Shown: one piece after another, positions 12,541 through 25,315 of the stretch
How positions within the stretch are numbered: the first letter of the stretch is position 1
How the letters are laid out: every line of letters starts with the position of its first letter
Origin: Centroberyx gerrardi
Taxonomy: Eukaryota; Chordata; Actinopteri; Beryciformes; Berycidae
Direction: 5' to 3'
NCBI RefSeq assembly: GCF_048128805.1
Contig: NC_136005.1
Location: 14,556,760 to 14,620,759 of the forward strand
DNA: 64,000 bases
Position numbers and translations under genes: made by a program
Notes under the pieces: model-generated
What the model was told of the DNA's origin: nothing
Databases searched by the model: none
Seen by the model: only the letters and a program-made list of their open reading frames with translations

Positions 12541-14043
12541 TCAGAGAGCTCCGTCCACTTTGCGGTTAATCATGGAGGGCTGGAAGCCAGGGTGACGGCG
12601 GGCATGCTTCAACAGGTGGTCACTCCGCATGAAGCGCTTCTCACACAGGGGGCAAAGGAAGCGCTTCTCTCCTGTGTGAGTGCGGGTGTGGCGGGCTAGT
12701 TCATCAGAGCGAGCAAACCTCTTCTCACAGCCGGGCCAGGTGCAGGGGAACGGCCTCTCACCTAGGGGACGGACAGAGAAACACATCAGTGGATAATTCC
12801 TGTTTCTTGTCAGGTCACGATTCCACTCTGCAGTCACTTACTGCTCTTTTATCTCCTGTAAAGCACCTCGTAACCTTATTTTAGAAAGGTGCTATATACA
12901 TAAAGATTGATTGATTATTGAACTTGAGAGTGGTCTAACAACTAACTTGGTTCTCTGGTAACTGCCATACAAACATACAATTTCAGGAACATTTAGTGAC
13001 TGCTAAACCTAAACGAGTGTCTGGCATACAGGCAACCAAGACAAAATTTCCAATTTTCTTGTCAAATTCTCCTCTTTTAGACCAAAACAAAGCATTGTTG
13101 ATTTTAGGTGATTTGTCCAAATATTATGCAAAGTATAATGGTTGCTCTAATAACTCCAGTTTATTTATAGATGCACATATTCCAGTATCATTAAGTCCAT
13201 AGACCACTTTCATGCTGTATTCACATTAGTTTTGACCTGAAAACCAGCTATTAGCCTACCTTCCATGTAGAATTTTTTTTAAATATTTCTGCATGTTTGT
13301 TTTTTTAAAGATCAGGGCCTGTTGACAGGGATCCATAATAAGACAAAATAATTGTGCTACTGCTTTGAGAAATAAACATTTCTGTGGCCTCTAGTAGGTT
13401 TATTGCAAGTTGTGCTTATCAATTTTATGCCCGAAGGAACCACTTGTTTAAAATCCTACATTTAAGCTGCACTATAAATGATAACTGGGAGTGCCAAGGG
13501 TTTGAGGGGCAACACACTGTGGGTCTGTCTGTTAATTTGTTGAGGCTCTGTTTGGGTTCCATGTTTTCCCATTACAAAGAGAATTTACTTTGTGATCTGT
13601 GTAGGAACAGTTTATTTCTTTGCCCATGAGTGTGTTTATTCTAAAGTAAGTTTTCTGGGTAGAGATCTACTAGTAGTACTCTCTTTTTTTGTAGGCATTT
13701 AATTAATTATAATTTTACATTCATGTTCCAATGGACTGTTGCACTACTTGTCTACAATTTATGTCCAGTGGTCTTTTGCCCTCTTTCCTTTTGTCTGTTT
13801 ATAATTTTCTGTTTGTTTTTAACTTGCCTTTTGTTGTATTTCCTTTTGTAAAGCACTTTGTAACACTTGTTTTGAACAGTGTTATATAAATAAAAGTCTT
13901 ACTTACTTTTGTTGCTTTATGACCTCCTCCTTTACAACGGCTCTCCTGATAGCCTTGGTGCTGTAGCCTAAATTATTAACTAACTATGAATTGTCATCCT
14001 CAAGCTAGACCAGATGGATCAGCTAGTTCTCGTTTTCTCTCTC

Positions 14044-14119
<76 letters not shown>

Positions 14120-14560
14120 ACCTGCCACCAGTAGCCTACCTGTGTGCGTCCTCAGGTGCGCCTTCAGGTGAGAGGATTTCCCGTAGGTTCTGTTACAGTC
14201 TCTGTACGTGCAGCAGTGTCTCCTCACAGCCGGGGAGGTTTGACGCTCTGTGCTCGCGCTAGTAACGGATGGCGTTGGGGAGGTGCCATCGGACAGGGTG
14301 GAGTAACCACTTTCCCAGCACGAGCTGCTGTCTGCGTCTCCGGGGTTGATAGAGTTACTACTACTGTCCGACGCAGGGCCAAACATCCCCTCTTTCAGCA
14401 TGTCCAACACCTCCCTGTCCTCCACCGCGCCCTGGGAAAGGCTCTGCGAGGGCCCCACCAGGTCAGAGATGCCGGGGGCCGGACAATGAAACACGGCTCC
14501 TGTGGAAATGGATACCAAGCACTCTGCGGCGAAGTAGTCCGTGTGCGCGAACGTTGCCAT
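12541..14560 (-). CDS. Krueppel-like factor, KLF9/13/14/16 (BTEB) group
   Basis: Nuclear transcription factor that binds GC/GT (CACCC) boxes. Two coding exons, 14560-14140 and 12761-12541, are joined by a phase-1 intron and give 213 residues. Residues 1-19 hold the conserved start of this group, including FAAECL, which matches the Sin3-interaction type motif of KLF9/13/14/16. Residues 80-110 are Ser/Thr-rich. Three C2H2 fingers follow at about 115-139, 147-169 and 177-197, with HTGERPF and HTGEKRF linkers and DNA-contact segments [16 protein letters not shown] and RSDHLLKH. All zinc ligands are intact. The protein ends 16 residues after the last finger with [10 protein letters not shown]. The start has a good Kozak context (A at -3, G at +4). 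Position next to abhd17a points to klf16, but [10 protein letters not shown] in finger 1 is closer to KLF9/13, so the symbol is left open. At 213 residues it is short; known members are usually about 240-320. Confidence 0.88.
12845..12915 (+). mobile_element. L2-like LINE/SINE 3' tail fragment
   Basis: The sequence reads GTAAAGCACCTCGTAA, then GGTGCTATATACATAAA and an ATTG-type simple tail. This is the usual fish L2 3' end, with the GTAAAGCAC and GTGCTATATAAA boxes. It lies inside the klf intron and no coding part is attached. Confidence 0.65.
13740..13906 (+). mobile_element. L2-like LINE 3' end fragment
   Basis: A T-rich 3' region leads into GTAAAGCACTTTGTAACA and then GTGTTATATAAATAAAAG, again the L2 3' terminal signature, in the klf intron. 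It is 5' truncated and too short to contain a reverse transcriptase. Confidence 0.65.
14035..14121. repeat. (CT)n(CA)n compound microsatellite beside the klf donor
   Basis: A CT run (14,035-14,073) passes into mixed CA and CT runs ending at 14,121. On the minus strand this is a TG tract starting about 18 nt downstream of the klf exon 1 donor (GT at 14,138-14,139). It causes the Ser/Leu- and Arg/Glu-rich open frames here. Confidence 0.95.
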
Positions 14561-15937
14561 CCTGCGTTGTAGGTAGTTGGAAGGCTCTGCAGTTACGCCA
14601 CGGACACGCCTTGTCTAAAACAAAAAAAACAACCCAAACTTAGATGGTTATGAGGAAAAGAAAACGCGTTCACATACTGCTCTTGTCTTATCCACAGCCT
14701 CGTGTCGTGCTCGGGTCATTGTGTGTCGTGGAAACCGGTGAAATTCACGCCCCCGGTGGACACGCAGTGACGACATCCACCAGGCACCCTCCCAACGTTA
14801 CTGCAAGTCAGCACATTGCTTCCTTTCCTAGCACCCTTTCCTCGTCCACTTGTATACTGTAGGCTAAACAAGACCATTATGAAATATAGTATCTGATAGG
14901 GACAGGCATCTGGAATTAAGATTTACATTTGCCCTGGCCTGCGGAATAATGTTTTGCACATCTGTCTCCTTTACCATTCATTTACATTAGTGATGGCAAT
15001 GTGTTGCTTAGCAGGGATTATAGTGGACTCTCAAAATGGGACATAAATGTTCCCCAACTACAATTCTCACATTCAGAAAAAGCCTGAATTAATCCTGTTT
15101 TCAGTCTTTTGTTGCCAAGACCCAATGCATTCACAGTCCTTTGATATAGGCCAACATAAAAGGGTTTTTTCTCAATGCTGTGTTAAAGACATAAAGTGCA
15201 TTTGTGTGTGGAGGGGTGATGGTTATGTTTGATGCAGTAGGTCAGGCTGCACTAACTTTGCCTTGTGCAGGGGGGATGTGCTGTTGCATCTGCCTTAATC
15301 CATAAGAGCATTTGAGTGGGACACCAGACTGTTTATGTAGTCCATTGACAAAGAGATGGGAGAAGTGTGTGTATCTGTGCGTGTCTGTGTGTGTGTGTGT
15401 GTGTGTGTTCGGGGGGAGGGTGGGCAGAGCTTAAGATCCATCTGTCCGTGTTTCCCCACATCTCTACATGGTGGCAGACAGTGAGGGGAGGTTGGGACAG
15501 ACTAGAGGCCTTGTACTGGTATAATTAAAACAGATCATTTGAACCTTTTTTGGCACAGATAATAACTAGGCCCATCTGCTGCCCCCTCCCCCCACTATTC
15601 AGCAAAAAAACACCACCAGCCAATCAAGGTCTCATTCAATCCCTTGGACGCCCATCAGCCAATTAATGGCCCGAGTCTTTCTCATGGTCGCCCACGAGTC
15701 AATAGGATCTGCCGAGTGCAGCCGTCAGCCCGGGCCTTTCACTAATGGCAGATCTTTATTCACTGGGTGCCAGAACTGCAATGAGTGGAAAATCGGGCCT
15801 GAATGGGACACACTTGACCTTGATTCCTTGAGAATAGGCAGTTCTCTGGCAGAGAGCACAAATAAAGAGAACTAGATGGAGAAAAGGCCTTTAAAAAGAG
15901 GGAGAGAACCATATTTATTATCAAGTCGTGATTACGT
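14561..15937. other. Intergenic region between klf promoter and abhd17a 3' end
   Basis: The klf 5' UTR and promoter should lie in the first few hundred bases (minus strand, transcribed leftwards), but no TATA box or clear initiator is seen. A (TG)n run lies near 15,387-15,408. From about 15,590 to 15,900 the sequence is less repetitive and carries several CCAAT-type motifs (AGCCAATCA, AGCCAATTAATGG). No coding exon is visible. Confidence 0.4.
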
Positions 15938-18657
15938 TTTATTTATTTCCTATTCTCTCTTAAATTCCTGGAAAAAGACAATATCTTTAAAACTAAAAAT
16001 AAGTAAATAATAAACAGTGGATAACAGGATATGTCGACACACAAAAAACTCATCCACAGCTGGGTTACCCCAATCCTCACCAAAAAATAAAACCCATATT
16101 GATCCATACATTTGAGTAATAAGACATGTATGTTTCTTTTTAAACAAAAGCTTTTCATGTGTCTGCTTGAAGCTTCTGTCACAGTTCTTTATCCACCCAC
16201 ACACAAGTTAATCTCAACATACCCCAACACACTACTGTGTTGTATTGCTTATACTTCCTGGCAAATGAGCATCAAAATAGAGGGTAAACACAACCGAGGC
16301 TCTGCACAGTCTCTTATAAACACAACCTGGTTTCTTAATGCTATTCAAACTCTGTTCCTCCATGTGAAAACAGACATGACAGAATCAAATACAATTATTT
16401 GCCTGATTGGTCTGAAAATTTGTTTTGGGAGCAATCTGACAAACGTATGCTTAATTTTGTATCCAAATATATAGTGGAAAGACATCAAACCAACTAGATA
16501 GATAAATAAAAAGTCAATCAAAGGACTTCAGTTTCATAATTTTTTTGTCTTTGGTTCTGAAGATACCAATATAAACAGCAGGTACACTGGGTAAAACACT
16601 AAAAAAATGTGTTACACTTTGGTTCATATATACAAGTAAGCCTGAAAATCCTAACCCCTCTTCGAAAACAAATAAACCAAATAGAAACACAGTCTCAGTC
16701 TCACCTTTACTCCAAAAGAATCACTAGGACTTAGTGATAACTAGGAATAGTGAACTGAAGGGTGCAACACTCAATATCTGAGGTTAAAATGACAATTAGT
16801 TAAGCCATACTCCATTTCGTCTGCACATGATGGCATTCTGAGGAAGGCTGCATGTGGCCGAAACATCAACAAGTGTTTTTAACTATTTGTCATTTTAACG
16901 TCAGACTGAGTGTTGCATCTTTCAACTTACTGCCCTAAGAAACATTTTTTGGAGTGCACCTCATGTCTGGTTAGCAATATGTTTTTCATCAGCTGATAAC
17001 TAGGAAACCATTAGCCAGAACGGATGGGGATTTTGTCATGGCGGTTAGTCAGAAATGGCGAAGTGTGTCTGAAACGTGCAGTAAAAAGGAAGGACTTCGG
17101 ATTTATCTTATCTGCCAACCCAAAATAAAACAAATAGGGCAGCCGACTGGCATACCTTTGTATCAGTTCACTTTGTATATTGATCACAATATTGTAACAG
17201 AAAACATAGCCTGCACCCCCAGCAGAACAGGACAAATTATGTTGATTAAAGTGATATTTCCCCAAATGATTAGAGCAAAAAAAAGCAATAAATCACAAGT
17301 GCAATACAACATGGTCGAGCTAGAGTTTTCAATTGTCACAAATCAGACCAGCAGCTATAAAGGTATTGTACTATACATCACTCGGGTACTCAGTGCTGTG
17401 TAGCAAAATCAACATTCAAACAGACTTTAAAAGTGTTACAAAGAAGCTATCCATGTTAAGATATGTCCAAAATAAGTAAAAATACTTCACAATCATGTAG
17501 AACTACTTGCTCTTATCGCCTTTTAGATTCAAATGAAGCCCGATAATCATCCAAGCCTAAGAGTTCCTGGTCAATGCAGAGAACTATGCATAGACATAGA
17601 TGAATATTATAAGTAGTTGTTGTAAAGATTGTAAACCAGAAAGTGAGAGAAGGAACAGACTTGAAAAGAGAAATTCTGCAATCACACTTAGCGTATATGC
17701 TGTCAAGCAGAACCCAGTTTTACCTGACTGATTAGCACAGTATAGTGGCTGAATAACAATGTCATCATGTTGGATAATAAATGACAAACATTATCCACCC
17801 ATCCAATTTCAAATGCCAAAATATCAGTGCCTCATAACAGCTCATTACTGTGCTCTTTGATGGAGCCGTTAAAACTCTAATTATCTGTAAACAAATAAAA
17901 GGAGGAACAATTGTGCAGTATTGTAACTAAACATCTGTTCATGTGCTAGTTGGTAGCAGTGGGGATGAATTATGGTTAATCAAGTCCAATCAGAATGTGA
18001 AAATAACATTCAGTCATTGAAATGAGAAAACATATTCTCAATTATTTGTCAACAGCCTGGATCTACTGTAAGAAGTATCGGAGATGAAGAGTTTTCCACT
18101 CACTTCCTAAATTGTCAGAATTTCCCCCTAAATATGGACTGGAAATAAGTAAGAGGGCCTTCAGATGGACAGATTTAGAGACAGAAGGACATAAAAACAG
18201 GCTAGAGGTAGAAAACCAAGGCCTGGGTAATGTTAGCGTTCTTGCACTGTTCCCGACGCTGAGGGAAACAGAGGCTTCCCTGACATGATCTACAGGTGTA
18301 AGACACAAACAAGAAGAACAAAACTAAAACAAAACAAATGGCTACAGGCTTTCAGATATGTCGCTAAAATAAAGGAGGTGGAGGCCCATTCCTTTTGAGT
18401 CTCTTGAACTTCTGTCATTCTTGAACAGAGCCATTCCCACTCCAACACTGGGATACAGGTGTGATGTGGGGAGGACCCAAGATAATATGGAAATTCAGCT
18501 GGAACAGGAAAGGAACCAGTGGTTGGCTGGGAGAGGGCTGTGACGGCTCTTGGAGTCATTTTCCACCGTAGACACAGAGAAGAGTAGCTTTAAGTGGACC
18601 AGGAGAGATGATGATGTTGATGACATTGGTGCTGATGGTAGTGGTGAGGTGTGGCGG
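15938..18657 (-). other. Probable 3' UTR of abhd17a
   Basis: No coding signal lies below the abhd17a stop. Minus-strand AATAAA hexamers occur at 15,938-15,943 and 15,942-15,947 (overlapping TTTATT on the + strand) and at 15,914-15,919, allowing a 3' UTR of up to about 2.7 kb. Nearer hexamers may also be used. It contains the inverted-repeat element at 16,762-16,920. Confidence 0.4.
16762..16920. mobile_element. Inverted-repeat element with GGAAGGC/GGCCGAAAC hairpin
   Basis: Arms at about 16,762-16,803 and 16,881-16,920 are imperfect reverse complements, sharing TGCAACACTCA and GTTAAAATGACAA. The 77-nt centre holds CTGAGGA, a short GGC/GCC stem and GAAAC (16,838-16,864). This looks like a dispersed fish repeat, possibly the end of a Penelope-like element, but the family is not certain. 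No protein is encoded. Confidence 0.5.
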
Positions 18658-21600
18658 TCAGGCGTGCTGCGCTGCCAGCTCCTGTCCTATGAAGCGGCGC
18701 AGGCGCTCCAGATACTGGCTATACAGTTCGATGTCGTTGTGTCCCGCTCCCTCCACCCAGAGAGGCTCCACCGCCTTGGGGCAGCGCTCGAACAGGGCCA
18801 GGCCGTGGGAGAAGTCAATCACCTCGTCCTCCGTCCCGTGGATGATCAGCACCGGAGACGTGATTTTGGACACCTTTTCAATGCTGAGAGGGAAAGAGAG
18901 GGCATAAAGGAAGAAAAGAGGTCAGAGTTTAGCGATATCATATCAATCCCATATCAAAAATCTCTTTTGCGACAGGAGGAGGAGCCTTAGCAGAGAAACA
19001 GAGAAAAGAGACAAAAGTTTAGCAGTGGGACAATCCTAAAACAAGCAACAAGTTTATCAAAGTAATGACATTTCCTGAAAACTGCAAGTTCTATACAGCT
19101 TTCAAGAGCTTTGAAAGCTGTCGGCAACGATCGCAACAGTTTTCTTGCCCATCTCCTCACAAACTTTTGGGGACAGTAAACAAAAGTGAGCCTTGAGAGC
19201 TCAGACTGTCCTCCGTATTTCTGTCAAATATACTATCAATATAATATAAACAGCTTTATTAAAAATGGAGATATCCATTTTAAAAAAAACTGGCACCTAC
19301 TTTTACAAAATATTTGCTGGCATGAGAGTAAAGCACACCGTGGGTTACTCTTAAAATTATAAGACATCCCAATACCATTGCAAATGCATTGAATACAGAC
19401 AGAATTAGAACAGAATAACATAGAAATACTGCTGAAGTAGAGAGAGAGAGTGAGAAACGGAAAGAGAGAAACAGACGAGAGAAGCAGAGGGACAGAGATA
19501 GAGATATGGGGGAAGCCAGCTGGACAGTAGGCTAGCACGCCCACTCTGATCCAGCAGAGCAGGAGAACACTGGAGGCTTTCTCACAGCTCACTACACACA
19601 GTGAGGCATTCCCTGGTCCCTGCCACCTCGTCTCCTCACCCACTGGTACCGTCTGGGACGGGACTCTGTGTTAAGGCTGGCATTGGCTGCTGTACACTTT
19701 GGCAGAGTGCGCTTCTGAGACTTAAGTGACAAGAAGTACAACAGGGATGGTCTCTCACTAATGACAATATCACTCTTTATCTTTATTGGCCGAGTAGTTT
19801 TTTGCAGCCAGGGATTAAAAACAAACAGTAGCAACACATTACATAGGACACCTCAAGTTATAATTCTGCCCTACAAAGGTTTTTCCAAAAGGTCAACATC
19901 ATGAAGTTTGGATTTCATTTAAGCAAAAATTAGACCCATAGGTGCTACGAAACAATATGTATTATCTACTTCTGTACCAAGAATACTTTTGTCAGGACAA
20001 GAGATAATGAAGATTAAGATAATGAAGACATATTTTCTTGGTCTTATGCCGTTACTGCCCTTTAGCTTTGTAGGGGAGTTTACATCAGCCACCCATATTC
20101 TGTAATGACCAAATTGACCAAAGAAAGACACAGAAACTGCAACCATAGCACATAAATGTCACCCCAATAAAGAGGAGTTGTTCTTACAGCACAGATGTTT
20201 GTCTTGGACAAGAAGTACTTTCACAACTGCAAGCTGCAATTACCCTCTTCTGCTGGCAAGTCTGTAATTATGTGGAAATGCCAACAGGCAGCCAAACAGT
20301 CTGTGTAATGTATGTGTGTGTGTGTATCATGTATACATGACAGCCTCATTTAGGGATTTTATGAGAGAGGAGGTGGCAGAGAGAGAGGGAGAGAGAGAGG
20401 GCTTCATTTATAAAGATTTCTTTTGGACATTACAATCAAATCACAAAGTTGTTATCTTGATTGTCCAGTTTTGTGTAATATATCAAAAGCTAAAACAAAA
20501 CTAAATCCTATGATTACCGTATTGTCATGAGAATACGATTATCATTTTCATTTGTTTCTAACCATGAAATTTAGAAGAATGTCAAACATTACTTTTATAC
20601 ATGAGGCTGAGAAAAAAAAAGAGAGAGCGAGTGTGATGGAGAGAGATACAAAGAGACAGAAACAGAGAAAACGATATCCACCAGTCAGACTCACTTGGGG
20701 AAGGCGTCGAAGCAGTAGGTTTTCTTCGTGTCGGGGAAGGCCACTCTCATGCCGGAGGTGAGGGGGGAGTGAAGGACCACGGCAGCACACTCATACCGTG
20801 ACGCCAGGTCTACAGTGGGGACTGTGCCAATGCTCTGTCCATACAGGATGATATTCTCTGGGCTAATGCCATACCTGGTTAAAAACACACAATAGCATTG
20901 GCAAAGAGACAGAGATAAGGTTCTAATATAGGCTAACCAAAGTAGCGCTCTGTTGTAATATGCTGAGTACAGTACTGACAGAAATATGAAGCAGGGCAAC
21001 AGCTGCAATGAGGCAGCCCCGCTTTGCACTAATGAGACACTTTATCACGGTACAATGTCCTTGAGAGACATTTACCCCCTGCATCCCTTCTCTCCATCCA
21101 AGCATCTCGCCGTCCTTCTCTCCCACTGCATGTGTCACCGATAACTGTCCTCACTGCCTCCCAGCTCCATCCCAGTCCCTCCCTTTGCCACCTTTCTTTA
21201 CCCCTTTCTTAATAGCTTTCTCTACTTAGTCCCCCTCTTCACCCCCCCGCTACTTCTCGCTCTGCAACCCCTCTCTCCTCCTCAGTTTTCACCCCTTCTT
21301 GCTTCTTCTCAGTACACAGGTAACTCACAACAGAGATAGCCCTAACCTGACAATGTTTGAACCCTTTTGAATACCACTTTCTTTTCCCCTGCACATATAC
21401 ATTTTATCTAGCATGGCACAGCTGTGGTCTTGTATGTACCTCCAGAGGAACCGCATTATGTAGAGACTGCTAAGGTTAAGGGCTTGATTTCCTCGTGGGC
21501 TAACGTGAAAATGTGTCCCACTCACAGCACTGCAAGACACTGTATAATAAACCATCCCTTGAATGGCATATATAGGCCAATTATATCATATCATACCGCG

Positions 21601-23768
21601 TGCGCAGGGCGTGCCACGCAGCATCGATGTCTGCGTAGAGGTTCTTCTCAGACGGCTTGCCAGTGCTGACGCCGTAGCCCGAGTAGTCGTAGGAAAAGAT
21701 GTTGCAGTTGATGCGAGTCCCAAGGCCGATGTAGAAGCTGCTCATCTGGCCCAGGTCTACTGCGTTACCATGGGAGAAAAGCACTGTAAATCTGAGAGGA
21801 GACACAGACAGAGGAAAGGGGGTTAGTACACGGGCCAACAAATATAGAGTTACACACAGAGTCAAAGGTTTCAATCCCTGTCAGCGACTTCAGTTATATA
21901 GTTGGTAATACAGGACACATACAGACTATACAGCGTTTTCGTTTGTGTATTTGGATCCTCGTTGTCTATATCCTAATTCATTGACTCAATACATGATGGT
22001 CTACATCTTGTATTGTAGCTTCGTTACCAAGACGTATCTTTCCATTTGTTTATATAGATGAACGTTTGTTACAGTCTCCCTGTGGCCCACACTCATTAAT
22101 AGACATGCATGTGCACACAAAATACTTCACATTATATTTTAGTCACTTCAGACACTCTTATCCAAGGTAACTATACAAGATCACTTCAGAGAAACTGTAC
22201 ACCTCTGCTTGAGGCTTTGCTTGACTGCAAATGCCATATGATATGTATGAATACTGGAAAGTGAGGCTGAATGATGAGGCGTCGCAGATGAGATTAACGG
22301 CAACTTTTAACAGTGGCATGTTAAAAACTGAGGATAAACACAAGTGAATTCAAGATATTTATTCCATCCGTGAGTCTGACCTGATAACTCTCACAGCACT
22401 GAATCTAATCTAATCATAAGCAACATGTTGTTAAGACAGAAACAACCAGTTTATTTGAATCCTGTGCTAATAAGTCTCTTACTGGAACTGCCCAGTGTTG
22501 GAGGATTGGTTTACCAAGATGGAACCATGTCAAATGACTCTTACTTCTAGACATTTTGTACAACCTGAGTAGCAGGGTATCCACTATAAGCCCTAGGTAT
22601 TATAGCCCTTGCCTTTTATTCATGAATGCATGTTGCACTCTCCAGAGCAATCTGATACTTTTTCTACACAGAGATTGTTTGAGTTCCTGCCTCTGTGGTT
22701 TTGTTTATGAACCCATATAGGTCAACGTTTAGCTCTTGGGCTTTTTACTCAGAGTGTGGCATAACGAAGACTACCATATCAGGACTAGTTTGGATTAATT
22801 CTTGTGTAATACTAGATAGGCATTCATACAAGATAGATAGACTGTAACACAAGCCTGTCCATTTCTTTTTAATTGTTTTGGTAAATTAATCAGCAGCAGC
22901 ACAGTGCAGCAGGATAGGGACTGAAGCTAACTGAAGCCAAATTATTTTGTCTCTCAGCACATAAAATATATCTTAAGCTTAAGCCAAGTGGCATGATCAC
23001 CACTCATAACATGTCTACCGATCACTGCCTGTAAACTCGGTGACACAAACCCACAGCAAAACATGACTGACAAAAATGAGAATGGGCTTTAGAAAAGGAA
23101 AGAAATGGTCAAAACAGATGACAATGATCCATGAAAAAAGCAGGAAGAGCACAACTTTGAGACAGCTGACTCAACAGGGAGACAAGTACAGGACGTAGAC
23201 CTGGGTCGTGACCAAAAAAGAAAAGACAAGAGATAATGCAGAGGAGACAAGAAAGGAGGGTGTGGAGGAAGTTTCTGAGGAAGTGTCAGACATTGACATA
23301 AAGGAGAAATAGGAAAGGGTAAGCATGTTGTAGCCTATAAGGTACTGAACAATCAATTAATTAGTACATGTCAATAGATCCGATAGCCTTTCAAACGACC
23401 CACCTGGCATTAGGGGCACAGCGAATGTACATGCAGCCGACTCTGTTCCCCCGGCTGGAGCGGGTGAGGAACACCTCTGTGGTGTCCAGCTCCCTCTGGG
23501 AGTACTGAAACTCTGCTCGCTCTGTCAGGTGGAGCTTCCACCTGCCCTCCACAGCTCCGGCCCCCCCGCCTCCCCCGACCGCCGCCCCGCTCCGTGCCCG
23601 CAGGCCCGACGTCCCCGTTGCCCCCGGTGCGGCGGAGCCCGCCTCGAGGTCCGGCAGGAGGGCATATGTGGGCTCAGGGGGCAGGAAGGCGAGCTTGGCT
23701 GCGATGCGGCTGGGACAGGGAGGGCAGCAGAACAGGCAGCAGAGCTCACTGAGAGAGAGGCCATTCAT
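18658..23768 (-). CDS. abhd17a: Alpha/beta hydrolase domain-containing protein 17A (palmitoyl-protein depalmitoylase)
   Basis: Membrane-attached serine hydrolase that removes palmitate from proteins such as N-Ras and PSD-95. Coding exons are 23768-23404, 21791-21597, 20874-20695 and 18883-18658. Phases agree and the product is 321 residues (human ABHD17A 310). The N terminus has the palmitoylated cysteine cluster CCLFCCPPC (residues 10-18). The fold follows, with the oxyanion-region [10 protein letters not shown], nucleophile Ser201 in YGQSIG, Asp266 in HGTEDEV and His295 in GAGHNDIEL. These are the human Ser190/Asp255/His284 triad shifted by eleven. The extra length sits in a Gly/Ala/Pro-rich insert at about residues 40-75. 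[11 protein letters not shown] and the last exon match ABHD17A rather than ABHD17B or C. A non-coding first exon lies upstream at 24,802; only 6 nt of 5' UTR sit in the ATG exon. Confidence 0.95.
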
Positions 23769-24801
23769 CCTTCACTGTGGAGGAAGAGGACAAGAGGATC
23801 ACTGTGCTAATGAATCTACATCGATCCCAGTGTTAAGACAATGCCACACTTATTACAATGTGATGTACAAGGCATTGTGTGTGTTAGTGCGCCAACAATG
23901 AGGAAGAAAAAGCAAACTGAAAGGACGGAAACCAACTAAACTAAATAACTCAAGATCACGGCTGATCAAGAGATTAAGCTCATGCATTGGCTACGTAACA
24001 TCACTCAACACATCAGTGCAAATGAAAGCAACAGCAGACCTACCTGTTGAGCTGAGGAGCTTATTCAGGGCACAAATAGGTTACTTGGAAATAAAAATAG
24101 AACAAGGAACACTTCCTTCTTCTTTCACTTCAAAAAAAGTTAGCCACATACAAACCAGGATGCTGATAGTGAAGTGTCCTGTCAGCAAAAGGAGGAAAAA
24201 AGTAGGCTAAAGAAGTGAAACCTACTGGCTGACAGCGAAGTGTTATTTAGAAATTATGTGGGTTGTTTTCTCAGTTGTTATTGAAGTCCACATCAAATCC
24301 ATTTTTCCAATTGTTGAGAGGTCGATCGGTGATTGCAGAAGTGATTTGCTGTTCCCCAAAAGTGTCTTAGCTTCTTGAAGAAATCATGCATATGTTCCTC
24401 CTGTTTTTCAGCTGTGTTGACAGTGAGTATACGTCTCCAGTGCAGTCCTGACCTCGAGAAACTGACCAAAACAAACTCTGAACACTTTTCAATTCCTGTG
24501 AAACAAGCTCATCCTTGTAGCCAACTGTACGGATAAATGATATAATAACAAGAGCAACGTTAGTTTCAAAGTTACATGTTTTGACCGGGGAGGTAGTTCT
24601 TCTAAAGCTTACTGTCTGCGCCTACCAGCTAACGCTACGGTAACATTAAGGACACCGCTGGCTTAAGCTAGCAAGAAGACAGAAACACGGTTGCTCCAAA
24701 AAAAAAAGCAACAACGTCCATTCGCGGACACCGACGTCAAACAGCATTAAAACATGCGTAAAACAGAATTAAAACGCGGATATGAATCCCTGGATCCTCA
24801 C

Positions 24802-24890
24802 CGAACGACACTGATGTTCCCGCTGACTTTATGGATAGCGACTGTCATTTAAATTAATCCGTGTACGTGCGGTATTTTCCCCCTTCTCCC
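24802..24890 (-). other. Non-coding first exon of abhd17a
   Basis: Read on the minus strand, this CpG-containing stretch ends in a consensus donor (GTGAGG, + strand 24,796-24,801). The next acceptor is the strong CTTCCTCCACAG before 23,774, six bases ahead of the ATG. The upper end (transcription start) is estimated, not seen. Confidence 0.55.
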
Positions 24891-24894
24891 GTTT

Positions 24895-24955
24895 CACCGC
24901 ATCCGGAAGTGACAGCTGACGGGACGTGACGTAGGGAGTTTCCATTGGACAATTA
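24895..24955 (-). promoter_or_regulatory. abhd17a core promoter region
   Basis: Just upstream of the first exon are an ETS-type site (CCGGAAGT, 24,903-24,910), a CRE-like TGACGTAG near 24,927 and, on the minus strand, a CCAAT box at 24,944-24,948 (ATTGG on +). There is no TATA box, which fits a housekeeping CpG promoter. Confidence 0.5.
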
Positions 24956-25250
24956 AGGGAAACTTGTTATCTCAGTGAGAACCATGGGTGACAAAAGTTG
25001 CAAAACATGACTAATTTGAACTTAATTGTTCATTCACAAATTTGACAAAAAATGCGTAAATGATAGATTATCTGTGGTGACATAAGCGCACGTGAATCAC
25101 CAAAATTATTTTGTGCCGCACGCCTTATCAAACCTGAAGTGGGCCTATTAATTAAGAGCAAGATGTATCATCATGTATCAGTGTTAGATAGACTACTTGA
25201 GTAAACCCGTAATGAATACCATACGGGAAAGCAGACCCCCCGGAACACAT

Positions 25251-25251
<1 letters not shown>

Positions 25252-25314
<63 letters not shown>
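25252..25314. repeat. (CA)n microsatellite
   Basis: About thirty-one uninterrupted CA units upstream of abhd17a. Confidence 0.97.

Positions 25315-25315
<1 letters not shown>

Noticed and set aside
14144-14572. 142-codon + strand frame
   Set aside because: Antisense shadow of klf exon 1.
18550-18990. 146-codon + strand frame
   Set aside because: Antisense shadow of the last abhd17a exon.
25252-25314. CRISPR-like periodicity in CA tracts
   Set aside because: A uniform dinucleotide microsatellite without spacers, in a vertebrate genome.
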